Positions 1 through 6,942 of a stretch of DNA of 64,000 bases are shown here, piece by piece (positions within the stretch are counted from its first letter, which is position 1; every line of letters starts with the position of its first letter). The stretch lies in contig CACYYG010000001.1 in assembly GCA_902778535.1 (NCBI GenBank), positions 124,001-188,000 of the forward strand, given 5' to 3'. The notes under the pieces are model-generated. The model was not told the DNA's origin, ran no database searches, and was given only the letters and a program-made list of their open reading frames with translations. Both the position numbers and the translations under genes were made by a program. Source of the DNA: an uncultured Prevotellaceae bacterium. Its GTDB lineage: Bacteria; Bacteroidota; Bacteroidia; Bacteroidales; Bacteroidaceae.

Positions 1-43
1 CACGGACGCTCCGACAGGTTCCTCAGCTGTTTGTACCATCCGC

Positions 44-205
44 TCATACTCCAGTGCCTGCGTTATCAATGCACGGCGCAGCCGGTGCATGTTCAACATA
101 GCGGTTCAGATACTGGCACCAGCGCCCGTTAATGGCGTTGTATGCGGTCGCACATGTCCGGCAGCGCTCAGGGGCATGGCTGTTGTGATGTATATAGGTA
201 CTCAT
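44..205 (-). CDS. Small Cys-rich prophage protein (53 aa)
   Basis: A 53-residue protein with the spacing C-x2-C, then C-x19-C, and clustered His and Arg residues, which suggests a small zinc-binding fold. No family is recognised. The open frame extends upstream to 340, but the Met at 205 is preferred because the extra residues look non-coding. It is the last visible gene of a leftward cluster of short early-type phage genes, so a role in early phage physiology is only inferred. The gap from 206 to 324 holds no other gene that I can see. Confidence 0.5.
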   Translation of the reverse strand: MSTYIHHNSHAPERCRTCATAYNAINGRWCQYLNRYVEHAPAAPCIDNAGTGV

Positions 206-324
206 GATCTGTTGTGTTTGTTTGTTGTAAGGTTCTTGAAAATGGACGCGGCGTGTCTCACGACAGGCGTTGTCCTCAATTGGTAAAAAGATTGGGAAAA
301 CTAAAAACCTTTGAAAATAGAAGC

Positions 325-435
325 TCAACTTAATATCCATCCTACTAGCCCTATGTACAACACTAAGGCGATGGGATACACGATGCCGAACAGTACGAGG
401 TCGGCAACGTCATGCTTTCTTTCGTTCTCTTTCAT
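325..435 (-). CDS. 36-aa single-pass membrane miniprotein
   Basis: The protein has a charged N-terminus (MKENERKHD) followed by one hydrophobic segment (residues about 11-35), so it is predicted to span the inner membrane once. Its ATG overlaps the TGA of the upstream HTH gene in an ATGA arrangement (432-435), which implies translational coupling and is the main argument that it is real. It is too short for routine ORF calling. No family is recognised; superinfection exclusion or a membrane-stress role are possibilities without direct evidence. Confidence 0.6.
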   Translation of the reverse strand: MKENERKHDVADLVLFGIVYPIALVLYIGLVGWILS

Positions 436-779
436 AGCTGAATAGTTTTAAAGGGTTTAATCTGCTTGTATTTTCCTACACGACCCGAAGCCACCCAGTC
501 GCGTATCTCTGCCTGGTCCCACAGCTTCTTGTCGGTGTCGGGGATAGCCATCGGCTCAGGAAGCTTGCCGCTGTTCATCCAGTTGTAGATCGTAGTGCGG
601 CCTACCTTGAAAAGCTTCATCAGGTCATCAATGTCGAAGTATCTGGGCTGGTGCTGCTCCTCAACAACCTTGCGCGTCCATGCGTTGGTGTCGTCGATGA
701 GCCGCCGCAGGTCGGCTCCAGTCATCATGATGATGGTGTTCTCTGCACCATCCGAGTGTATCAGCGTTTGCAAGTTCAT
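432..779 (-). CDS. Helix-turn-helix DNA-binding protein (excisionase/MerR-like)
   Basis: A 115-aa protein whose residues about 48-95 form a winged-helix HTH of the excisionase/MerR-N type: a 'DIDDLMKLFKVGRTTIYNWM' helix pair, then a basic 'GKLPEP' turn and a 'WDQAEIRDWV' helix. This family in Bacteroidales mobile elements includes Xis-like excision factors and small repressors. It sits in the leftward early cluster opposite the CI-like repressor and is coupled to the 36-aa membrane protein downstream. The integrase that would help decide between excisionase and regulator lies outside the window. Confidence 0.75.
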   Translation of the reverse strand: MNLQTLIHSDGAENTIIMMTGADLRRLIDDTNAWTRKVVEEQHQPRYFDIDDLMKLFKVGRTTIYNWMNSGKLPEPMAIPDTDKKLWDQAEIRDWVASGRVGKYKQIKPFKTIQL

Positions 780-791
780 GGTTTGTTGGTA

Positions 792-1094
792 TTAGTTGAA
801 TAAGTCGTGCTGTTCGTCTAGCGGCAGGATGCCGAGGCGCTGCAGGCGGTCATGGATAAGCTGGCAGCCCTTCTCGGTCCAGGCACCACGCTTCTTCGAG
901 GCCTTCGCTCCGTTGGGCAGGAAGAACCACTGCGTGACAGCCGTCGTGTAGCCCTGACCGCGGAAGCTCTCCGCAAGCACGTAACCCTTGACGGTGTCCA
1001 CAAGGATGCCGCATCTCGCCATGAGCTTGTTGAAGGCGATGCTGCTCTTCAGGCCGTACAGATCGGCCATCTGTGTTGAGGTCATTGTTTCCAT
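792..1094 (-). CDS. KilAC-type phage antirepressor domain protein
   Basis: About 100 aa matching the layout of the KilA C-terminal (ANT/KilAC) domain: a 'TSTQMADLYGL' helix, 'FNKLMARCGILVDTVKGYVL', a gap, then 'WTEKGCQLIHDRLQRLGILP'. In temperate phages this domain forms antirepressors that interfere with CI-type repressors. Here it stands alone, without a Bro-N or KilA-N domain. The Met at 1094 is chosen because residues encoded further upstream overlap the next gene and look like another frame. Its position in the early cluster facing the repressor fits a role in leaving lysogeny, which is an inference. Confidence 0.7.
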   Translation of the reverse strand: METMTSTQMADLYGLKSSIAFNKLMARCGILVDTVKGYVLAESFRGQGYTTAVTQWFFLPNGAKASKKRGAWTEKGCQLIHDRLQRLGILPLDEQHDLFN

Positions 1095-1113
1095 AGTTGC
1101 ATTGTTTGTTGTT

Positions 1114-1305
1114 CTACCAAATAACTTTCGTCGCCTTAACCCCTCCGTATATGGATAGGGCAAGGCGACGAACCTGTTGTGCGGTATCTGAGTTGGTGGT
1201 GTTGGCAAGTGCATTATAAACAGTTGCACGGCTGATGTGCAGCTCATTGCATATCGCCTGAACTGAATCCTTCTTAATCTTTATTATCTCTCTCCTTGTT
1301 GCCAT
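1114..1305 (-). CDS. Small HTH regulator (63 aa)
   Basis: A 63-aa basic protein with a predicted HTH at about residues 13-32 ('SVQAICNELHISRATVYNAL'), resembling the N-terminal DNA-binding unit of LacI/Hin-type proteins but without any effector domain. It is the first gene of the leftward early operon and lies directly downstream of the overlapping promoters at 1354-1425. It is therefore a good candidate for the Cro-like partner of the CI-like repressor. That role rests on position and size only. Confidence 0.65.
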   Translation of the reverse strand: MATRREIIKIKKDSVQAICNELHISRATVYNALANTTNSDTAQQVRRLALSIYGGVKATKVIW

Positions 1306-1353
1306 GTTTTATATTTTTTGGTTATTTCGCTTGCGCCATTTAATTTTTCTACG

Positions 1354-1425
1354 TATCTTTGCAGTCTGATATTGAATTTGGAAAAATCCAAGACTGCAAA
1401 ATGAATTATTTACGATGCAAATATA
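1354..1425. promoter_or_regulatory. Lysogeny switch: overlapping promoters and operator-like inverted repeats
   Basis: Rightward promoter: TTG at 1331-1333 and TATCTTTG at 1354-1361 (20-base spacer) for the repressor operon. Leftward promoter: TATATTTG on the minus strand (1425-1418) with TTG-rich sequence at 1441-1447, for the early operon. The two transcripts would overlap and run through each other's start region. Two inverted repeats lie here: a perfect 10-bp TTTGCAGTCT (1358-1367) with AGACTGCAAA (1391-1400), the first arm overlapping the rightward -7 box; and TTGGA-AAAA-TCCAA at 1378-1391. Both are candidate operators. Confidence 0.65.
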
Positions 1426-1493
1426 ATGCTTTTTGAATTACCAACAATACTTTTATGGTTATTTTTAATAACATTTAACAAATTACTTGAACT

Positions 1494-2213
1494 ATGAATA
1501 AGACCGAAAGACTTAACAAAGCTTTTGAATTCCTTAGATATGAGGGTATTGTAAAGACACATCAAGATGTAGCGACAATAATGGGAGCAACAAGGCAAAA
1601 TGTGTCAAGCGCTCTAAATGGCAATGCAAAAGTTATTACAGACAGCTTTTTGACTCGCTTCGCAAATGCTTTTAGGCAGATATCACTACCCTGGCTACTT
1701 TATGAAGAAGGGGCGATGCTTAATGTGGCCACACCAGAGTTTAATTCAGAAAACACACCGCAAGTATTAGGGAATGCAGAGAATGTGACGGAGCAGCCGG
1801 CCCGCAGGTCATATGATGAGCGCGTTGGCGTTCCATATTTCAACATATCCTTTGAGATGGGATTTGATTTAATGCTGAACGACCAGACTGTCAATCCTGA
1901 ATACATGATAGACTGTCAGCCCTACAACAAGTGCGATGTCTGGTGCAATGCCAGGGGTGACTCCATGCTACCGACAATCTCTAGTGGTGATGTTATTGCC
2001 CTAAAGGAAGTACGTGACCCTAAGTCATGTCTTATCAACGGTGATATCTATGCTATAGTTACCACAAACGAATTGCGCACCATCAAACGCGTCAAGGACA
2101 ATGGAGAAACCATTACTCTTATTCCCGACAACAAGGATTACCAAGAGCAAACCATCAACAAGGAACTGCTTCTGAAGGTCTATAGGGTAATCGGGTGCTT
2201 GAAGATGTTCTAA
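1494..2213 (+). CDS. CI/LexA-like phage repressor, S24 self-cleaving family
   Basis: A 239-aa protein. Residues about 1-70 form an N-terminal XRE/Bet-type HTH ('HQDVATIMGATRQNVSSALN'), followed by a linker. From about residue 110 there is a peptidase S24/LexA-like domain. The nucleophile is Ser157 in 'GDSMLPTISSGD' and the general base is Lys198 in 'RTIKR', a normal 41-residue spacing. By family, it should keep the lytic genes off and self-cleave after RecA activation. It heads the rightward operon from the promoter at 1354, opposite the small HTH and antirepressor genes. Which operators it uses is not known. Confidence 0.88.
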   Translation: MNKTERLNKAFEFLRYEGIVKTHQDVATIMGATRQNVSSALNGNAKVITDSFLTRFANAFRQISLPWLLYEEGAMLNVATPEFNSENTPQVLGNAENVTEQPARRSYDERVGVPYFNISFEMGFDLMLNDQTVNPEYMIDCQPYNKCDVWCNARGDSMLPTISSGDVIALKEVRDPKSCLINGDIYAIVTTNELRTIKRVKDNGETITLIPDNKDYQEQTINKELLLKVYRVIGCLKMF

Positions 2214-2245
2214 AGGTTAAGACGATATTAAAAATATATAATATT

Positions 2246-2629
2246 ATGAACAAACTGTTAGTTAATATCATTCGTTGGATATTGGTGCTGCCTGTCATGG
2301 TATTGGCACACATAATCGCCTATTATGTGTATTTGTGGTTGTCAGACGATTTAAAAGTTACTTTCTTTAAGTATGTAGAAATTATTATGGCATTTGCCAT
2401 AGCAAGTGGTGTATCAATTATCGCTGGCACACTAGTAGCTCCGTCGAATAGAAAAACGGTATCAGTCGTTCTTTGTACTATATCGTGTACTTTGATGGCA
2501 ATTGGCATGTATGTCATTATATCTAATTACTATAAATATGGGCTAATGGGTGTACTTGGAAATGTTGCAAGTATAATTGGGGCTATTGTTGGTACGTATA
2601 TTGTTCACGAAGAAATTGTAGAAGAATGA
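2246..2629 (+). CDS. Four-helix membrane protein, prophage accessory
   Basis: A 127-aa AT-rich gene encoding four hydrophobic segments (about residues 5-30, 40-62, 70-92 and 98-120) with short loops, so an integral inner-membrane protein. The Met at 2246 is used because the longer frame from 2195 runs into the repressor's 3' end. Its stop overlaps the start of the lipoprotein gene (ATGA at 2626-2629). No family is recognised. Co-expression with the repressor in the lysogen suggests a conversion or exclusion function, which is inference. Confidence 0.65.
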   Translation: MNKLLVNIIRWILVLPVMVLAHIIAYYVYLWLSDDLKVTFFKYVEIIMAFAIASGVSIIAGTLVAPSNRKTVSVVLCTISCTLMAIGMYVIISNYYKYGLMGVLGNVASIIGAIVGTYIVHEEIVEE

Positions 2630-2913
2630 CATACAATAAACTTGTACTGCTATTGCTTATTACTCTCTCTCTTGCTTCTTGCTCCGGCAATACAGAGCCG
2701 CAACAGGGCATAAAGAGCGGGCTGTACTATGATAGCCAGGATGAAAAGACAGATGAGGTATGGATATGCACTGGGAAAAGCTCGCACGCATACCATTGCT
2801 CAATAAAGTGCCGTGGTATGCAAGCATGTCGGAGCAACAGAAAAAAAGTAAGTAAACAGATAGCCATCGACATGGGGCGTACTCCCTGCCATTATTGCTA
2901 TAAAAATGACTAG
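2626..2913 (+). CDS. Small lipoprotein with C-terminal Cys/His metal-binding motif
   Basis: A 95-aa protein with a type II signal peptide; the lipobox ends 'SLASC' with Cys at about residue 19. The C-terminal half has 'ICTGKSSHAYHC', two further Cys, a basic helix and a terminal 'GRTPCHYC'. This pattern is common in small Bacteroidetes proteins predicted to bind a metal ion. It should sit in the periplasm or on the outer membrane. It is translationally coupled to the membrane protein upstream and expressed with the repressor. Function unknown; lysogenic conversion is a reasonable guess. Confidence 0.65.
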   Translation: MTYNKLVLLLLITLSLASCSGNTEPQQGIKSGLYYDSQDEKTDEVWICTGKSSHAYHCSIKCRGMQACRSNRKKVSKQIAIDMGRTPCHYCYKND

Positions 2914-2917
2914 CCCA

Positions 2918-3046
2918 ATGAACACCTCCAAACTCAAAGCTCTCTTTGACGCCTCCACCTACAAGTACGGTGATGCCCGCCGAATGGGCACCACCTACCA
3001 GAACCTCTCGAAAAAACTATCAATTATTATCACGACAAATAATTAA
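2918..3046 (+). pseudogene. Truncated paralogue of the XRE gene at 3559
   Basis: Starts ATG-AAC-ACC-TCC exactly as the XRE regulator at 3559 does and follows it for about 32 codons (MNTSKLKALFD..., GTTYQNLSK), with many silent and some replacement differences. It then diverges into 'KLSIIITTNN' and a stop after 42 residues. The DNA-recognition part of the HTH is lost. The divergence argues against a recent duplication and for recombination between related phages. It could still be translated, since it follows the lipoprotein stop by four bases, but is probably a remnant. Confidence 0.6.
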
Positions 3047-3086
3047 TACCAATGGTGACGTCATCGCCATCAAAACAATACAAAAT

Positions 3087-3329
3087 ATGAACGAACAAGA
3101 ATTATTCAGGGCCTTTGTAGGAGGCTTTCCAGAGAGTCTGCATCCGTTGGACATGCGCCGTTTTGCCGCATACGCTTTGGCATGTGCAGAGAATGGCCAT
3201 TACATCAATCTCGACGAGATGCTCGAGAATGGTATCAGCCAGGAAAGCGTAGAGCTGTTTGAAACGGCCTTTACGTGGATTCGTGAGGCGTATGGCTGCC
3301 TGAAGGCGTCAGGAAGGATAGTGCCTTAG
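3087..3329 (+). CDS. 80-aa prophage protein of unknown function
   Basis: A mostly helical acidic 80-aa protein starting 'MNEQELFRAFVGGFPESLHP' with an 'HYINLDEMLENGISQESVELF' centre. The Met at 3087 is preferred because the frame upstream of it overlaps the truncated regulator copy and is compositionally different. No family is recognised. It is in the rightward lysogeny operon, and its 3' end overlaps the convergent gene 3271-3489 by 59 bases. Confidence 0.55.
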   Translation: MNEQELFRAFVGGFPESLHPLDMRRFAAYALACAENGHYINLDEMLENGISQESVELFETAFTWIREAYGCLKASGRIVP

Positions 3330-3489
3330 CACGGGCCTCATCGGCCTGTTCCCTCGTTTCAAACAGCAGGCTGTCACTCTTCAGCTTCTCGCAGAACTGA
3401 GGAGAGAAGTCTAACGTGCTTGCCTGCTCAGGGCGCAGATCGCCAGAACGCAGCGCCCACCAGTCTCTATACATTTGAGAATTTGTCAT
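3271..3489 (-). CDS. 72-aa protein with its own promoter, convergent with 3087-3329
   Basis: A 72-aa protein ('MTNSQMYRDWWALRSGDLRP', then a helical 'ETREQADEARAKALSF'). It would be dismissed as a shadow were it not for a good minus-strand TATCTTTG box (3514-3507) placed 18 bases upstream of the ATG. Its last 59 bases overlap the convergent gene, so the two transcripts would be antisense there. No family is recognised. It may be a small early protein expressed against the repressor operon. Confidence 0.45.
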   Translation of the reverse strand: MTNSQMYRDWWALRSGDLRPEQASTLDFSPQFCEKLKSDSLLFETREQADEARAKALSFLTPSGSHTPHEST

Positions 3490-3506
3490 ACTGTCGGATT
3501 TTTGTG

Positions 3507-3514
3507 CAAAGATA
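3507..3514 (-). promoter_or_regulatory. Bacteroidetes -7 box for the 3271-3489 gene
   Basis: Minus-strand TATCTTTGC matches TAnnTTTG. The expected start lies about 10-12 bases before the ATG at 3489. The matching upstream TTTG is weak. Confidence 0.5.
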
Positions 3515-3558
3515 CGAAATAAAAACCAGACTTTGTAATTTTAAAAAGGATATTTTGC

Positions 3559-3879
3559 ATGAACACCTCTAAACTCAAGGTTCTCTTCGACCAGAGCAAG
3601 GACAAATACGGCGATGCAAAGCTGATGGGAACGACATACCAGAACCTGTCGAAGTTCCTCAAAGGCGGCACCGACATCAAGGTGAGCACCCTTGAGCGCA
3701 TTGCCGCCTTCTATAAAGTCCCCGTCGGCTATTTCTTCGACGAGGCAGATGCCTACGGCCACAATGAGAAGGACATGGAGATAGAACGCCTGAAGGTGCA
3801 GGTGCAGGCGCTCAGGGATGCCCTGTCGCTCGTTGGGCAGAGGTCAAGAAAGTCCCCCACCCGGCAAGCTGCCAAGTGA
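3559..3879 (+). CDS. XRE-family regulator with C-terminal coiled coil
   Basis: A 106-aa protein. Residues 1-62 are a classical XRE HTH with recognition region 'GTTYQNLSKFLKGGTDIKVSTLERIAAFYKVPVGYFF'. Residues about 72-98 form a leucine/valine heptad coiled coil ('DMEIERLKVQVQALRDALSLV') for dimerisation. It lies at the far end of the lysogeny cluster, next to the virion genes. It is therefore one candidate for the factor acting on the late promoter element described elsewhere in this window, without direct evidence. A truncated relative lies at 2918. The stretch 3880-4016 holds nothing I can identify. Confidence 0.8.
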   Translation: MNTSKLKVLFDQSKDKYGDAKLMGTTYQNLSKFLKGGTDIKVSTLERIAAFYKVPVGYFFDEADAYGHNEKDMEIERLKVQVQALRDALSLVGQRSRKSPTRQAAK

Positions 3880-4016
3880 GGGACACAACAAACACACAGT
3901 ATTACCAATAACCTATAAAAAGACTTTTATCCTTCTGCGTCTCCTGCATATCCTAGAGTTTCTTCTACCATATCGTTCAGCATCACCAACGTCACGTACA
4001 GCAGAAAGAACAGGCT

Positions 4017-4715
4017 CTACATGAAGCTGGGCTTGCGCATGGTGTAGCGCTCGCGGGCGTTGACGTCGCTGATGATGCTGGCGAGGTCTTCGGTGTCGGC
4101 CAGATCCTTGTACTCCTTTGCCTTGTCGGCAACCTGGTCCTGCAGGAAGCGACCCATCGTGTAGTCCACCACATACTTGTGGATGCTGCTCTTCAGGTGG
4201 TCAGTGACACTCAGGTTGAAGTTGGGAATCTCCAGCGTCAGTGACACTGTCTCGTAGGTGACAGAAACGATTTCGTTATAGTCATACTTTATCGTCGGCT
4301 CTGCGTCCGGCTCGACAATCTGACCAGTAGCCGTGTCAACCCATGCCCCTCTGCTGTTATAGACAACGGTATCGGCACCATCTACCGTACAATCCCAAAG
4401 CGGATGGCCTGCGCTGTCTTTTGCCTGCGCATATTCCACCTCAGACACCAGGCGCTCCAGCTTGTTGTCGTCGGTGTCACGTCCTACCGTCAGGTAGCGC
4501 TGGCAGGCCACCTTCACGCGGCCAAAGGCCTCCGTCACGCTGCGGTTGATGATACTGCGATGCTCCGGGTCATCGGGAGCCTCTACGTTAGCCCTGATGT
4601 CTGCCATTGCAGCATCCATGATTGTCTGACTGATGAGGTTGCACTTCACCAGAATGTCATTGCAGACCTGTCCTAGGTCGAATGTCAGATAGATTTTCTT
4701 CTTGTTCATAATCAC
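4017..4715 (-). CDS. Virion-associated protein sharing a module with the major capsid protein
   Basis: A 232-aa protein, last gene of the leftward virion cluster, 9 bases after the repeat protein. Residues about 97-150 ('AGHPLWDCTVDGADTVVY', 'WVDTATGQ', 'PDAEP') resemble a segment inserted in the major capsid protein ('AGHLLYTCTVSSTDTVVY', 'WKDVTDD', 'PDATPEP'), with the same order of motifs. The rest is helical with no recognised fold. A structural role (neck, tail or decoration) is inferred from position and the shared module. Confidence 0.6.
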   Translation of the reverse strand: MIMNKKKIYLTFDLGQVCNDILVKCNLISQTIMDAAMADIRANVEAPDDPEHRSIINRSVTEAFGRVKVACQRYLTVGRDTDDNKLERLVSEVEYAQAKDSAGHPLWDCTVDGADTVVYNSRGAWVDTATGQIVEPDAEPTIKYDYNEIVSVTYETVSLTLEIPNFNLSVTDHLKSSIHKYVVDYTMGRFLQDQVADKAKEYKDLADTEDLASIISDVNARERYTMRKPSFM

Positions 4716-4724
4716 TATACTTTT

Positions 4725-6308
4725 TTAAATATCTAGTTCACTTAGGAATCCTCTGCCGCAGTCGTGCTCCTGCATGGCCTCCTGCTCATGAAGCTCGCGG
4801 TATTTCTCCATGTAGACGCCGTCGGGGCCTCTGTACTCCTCAGGGCCACGCTGATGCCCCATGTCCTGCAGCTGCTCATACCAGCGCTTGCCGTCGTTGG
4901 GTGTATAGCGATGCTCAGGATTCGGGTCGGCATTCATTCCGTCATAGCCCTGCTCTTCATAGCCTACACGGTGAGGATAGGGCTGAGGCGTTGAACGGAA
5001 CTGCGGCCTGTGGCAATGGCCTGCGGGTGCACTCTCTTTCGCACCGTTCACCGGCCTGCCGAAAGCAGGATTCAGCGAGTTGATTCTTGTCTCCCGCCAT
5101 CCGAATGGATCGCCGCAACACCCAGGCATCAAGTCATGGTGTCTCGGCGTCAGGTCTTCTCCGCTCCAGTCCGTCCAGTCGTGCGTGATGCACACGGGCG
5201 CCCTGTCCTTGTGTCTGGCCTCTACTGCGGGACGCGCTGCTGTGGTCTGACGGCTCTTTTGCACGCTGTCACCCTTGCGCTTATAGCCCATGGGCGTATC
5301 GTCACCTGAAGAGCCTTTGTAGCTGTCGCGCTTGCGGGTGTCTGCCGTAGTGGCATCCTCGTTCTCAGGCTTGTCCTCATCAGTGGCACGCTCGTCAGCC
5401 GTGGTAGCATCCTCGTTCTCTGGCTTATCCTCGTCAGTAGCACGCTCGTCGGCTGTGGTAGCATCCTCGTTCTCTGGCTTATCTTCGTCAGTTGCACGCT
5501 CATCGGCTGTGGTAGCATCCTCGTTCTCTGGCTTATCTTCGTCAGTTGCACGCTCATCGGCTGTGGTGGCGTCCTCGTTCTCAGGTTTGTCCTCATCAGT
5601 GGCACGCTCATCGGCTGTGGTAGCATCCTCATTCTCTGGCTTATCGGCATCGGTAGCACGCTCATCGGCTGTGGTGGCGTCCTCGTTCTCCGGCTTATCT
5701 TCATCAGTAGCACGCTCGTCAGCCGTGGTGGCATCCTCGTTCTCAGGCTTATCCTCGTCGGTGGCACGCTCGTCGGCTGTAGCTACTTCTTCATCAACCG
5801 GCTTGTTCTCGTCCGTTGCACGCTCCTCTGCCGTAGCCTCATCGCCTCCGTCAGGCTTGTTGATGTCGGTGGCACGCGCCTCATCCTCAAAGCGAAAGTC
5901 ACGCTGCTCAATGATGATCCTGATGTCCTCAAGGTCGGTGGCGGCAATGGCAGCATAGTCTTCTTTAGTCGTGACGTTGGGGAAGTCGTTCAGCCAGCCT
6001 GCCGTGATGCTGTGCACCATGAAGTCCTGCACCTTGTTGCTCAGCAGACCCGTCAGGCGTGTCGGCCAGTATTGCGGCATCGACAGGTTCAGCACGTAGT
6101 CGCCTTCGTCGCTGTCGGTATCAAGCGTAAACTGTGATGTCGACAGGCTCACCCAGCGCATCAGCTTGCGCTCAAGGTCGCCGATGGCCTCACGGTAGTA
6201 GATGTCGAGCTTTCTCCCCTCGTCTTCAGAAGCCCACAGCTCCTCAAACGTCGGAGTGCCGCCGTTCTTCTGCGCGATGATGACAGAGATGCCCTCTACG
6301 ATGCCCAT
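4725..6308 (-). CDS. Virion protein with 18-aa acidic tandem repeats
   Basis: About 527 aa: an N-terminal domain of about 145 residues, then eight near-identical copies plus two degenerate copies of the 18-residue unit 'ERATDEDKPENEDATTAD', then a basic/Gly/Pro-rich tail. An ATG also exists at 6338, but the late promoter's TAnnTTTG ends at 6343, which would make that start essentially leaderless. The Met at 6308 leaves a leader of about 30 bases, similar to the other late operons, and is preferred. No family is recognised; a tail or neck protein with an extended acidic linker is likely. Confidence 0.6.
   Translation of the reverse strand: MGIVEGISVIIAQKNGGTPTFEELWASEDEGRKLDIYYREAIGDLERKLMRWVSLSTSQFTLDTDSDEGDYVLNLSMPQYWPTRLTGLLSNKVQDFMVHSITAGWLNDFPNVTTKEDYAAIAATDLEDIRIIIEQRDFRFEDEARATDINKPDGGDEATAEERATDENKPVDEEVATADERATDEDKPENEDATTADERATDEDKPENEDATTADERATDADKPENEDATTADERATDEDKPENEDATTADERATDEDKPENEDATTADERATDEDKPENEDATTADERATDEDKPENEDATTADERATDEDKPENEDATTADTRKRDSYKGSSGDDTPMGYKRKGDSVQKSRQTTAARPAVEARHKDRAPVCITHDWTDWSGEDLTPRHHDLMPGCCGDPFGWRETRINSLNPAFGRPVNGAKESAPAGHCHRPQFRSTPQPYPHRVGYEEQGYDGMNADPNPEHRYTPNDGKRWYEQLQDMGHQRGPEEYRGPDGVYMEKYRELHEQEAMQEHDCGRGFLSELDI
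5340..5880. repeat. 54-bp coding tandem repeat (about 10 units)
   Basis: Eight units of exactly 54 bp (18 codons) from 5340 to about 5771, plus two degenerate units to about 5880. They differ mainly at third positions, and one unit has Ala for Glu. Unit number could change by slippage without breaking the frame. Confidence 0.9.
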
Positions 6309-6342
6309 CACGCTGCTGCGTGTGATATTGATTGTCATGCCG

Positions 6343-6387
6343 CAAAAATACTCCTTTTATCTTCAAACTATACAATAAAACACAAAA
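6343..6387 (-). promoter_or_regulatory. Phage late promoter for the repeat-protein operon
   Basis: Minus strand: TTTTGTGTTTTAT (6387-6375), 24 bases, TATTTTTG (6350-6343). The same element and spacing precede the scaffold, portal, lysis, ejection-protein and TerS genes. Confidence 0.75.
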
Positions 6388-6396
6388 ACAGTATCA

Positions 6397-6433
6397 ATAA
6401 AAAGAGGCTCCCGACTAGAATGCCAGGCGCCTC
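6397..6433 (-). terminator. Terminator of the capsid-tail operon
   Basis: A minus-strand hairpin with GAGGC/GCCTC at its base (6433-6404) followed by TTTTTATTG. It sits in the gene-free stretch 6339-6558, immediately upstream of the next late promoter. Nothing else is seen in that stretch. Confidence 0.45.
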
Positions 6434-6558
6434 CATTGTCCAACACGGCAAAGTGATGGTTACAACCCAAAATATTTCCTGATGTTAAACACCTCCCTGT
6501 TGCAGGGCTATCTATAAGATGGGTGGTGCTATTTTAAGATAAGTCGGGGGATTTTTCT

Positions 6559-6927
6559 TTACCCCTTCTTCAGCCAGGCATAATGCTTCCGCTGATAGAT
6601 ATACAGCGTATCTGCCTCGTGCTGATACGCCTCGCGCTCAAACGCAATGCTCCTGTACGCCCTCTTCCACAAACCGTTCTGCCACGATCTGTCCGTTGCG
6701 CCTCTCTTGCCGTCAAACATACATCTTATAAGTTCCCACAAGAACATCAGCACATACAACAGGTAGAAGCCCACTATCAGCAGCTCCTTCTCCTGCTCCC
6801 AGTGGATAGCCTCGTGGTTGATGTCTTGCTCACTCAGCTCCACGCCCTTATGCACGAATATCCATTTGAATATCGTCATCGCCTTGAAGCCGAATAGTGG
6901 AAGTATTGCGTTCTCGACAACCCTCAT
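6559..6927 (-). CDS. Membrane protein with HExxH motif
   Basis: A 122-aa protein with 'NHEAIHWEQEKELL' near residue 40 (HExxH, zincin-like), a hydrophobic segment right after it ('IVGFYLLYVLMFLWELI') and a conserved-looking 'FEREAYQHE' that could supply a third ligand. The layout resembles small membrane-bound M48/M56-type proteins. It follows the holin by 15 bases, so a role in lysis or envelope modification is possible. Activity is not established. Confidence 0.55.
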   Translation of the reverse strand: MRVVENAILPLFGFKAMTIFKWIFVHKGVELSEQDINHEAIHWEQEKELLIVGFYLLYVLMFLWELIRCMFDGKRGATDRSWQNGLWKRAYRSIAFEREAYQHEADTLYIYQRKHYAWLKKG

Positions 6928-6942
6928 CTTGAATTTTCCATT

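Noticed and set aside
2195-2245. Upstream start for the four-helix membrane protein
   Set aside because: It would place the N-terminus inside the repressor coding sequence and add a non-membrane segment; the Met at 2246 gives a normal N-terminus.
5340-5880. Regular repeats that could suggest a CRISPR array
   Set aside because: Units are contiguous without spacers, exactly 18 codons long and translated in frame in a virion protein.
5332-5958. Plus-strand 208-aa Ser/Ala-rich frame
   Set aside because: It is the antisense reading of the 54-bp repeats; the open frame follows from the repeat period being a multiple of three.
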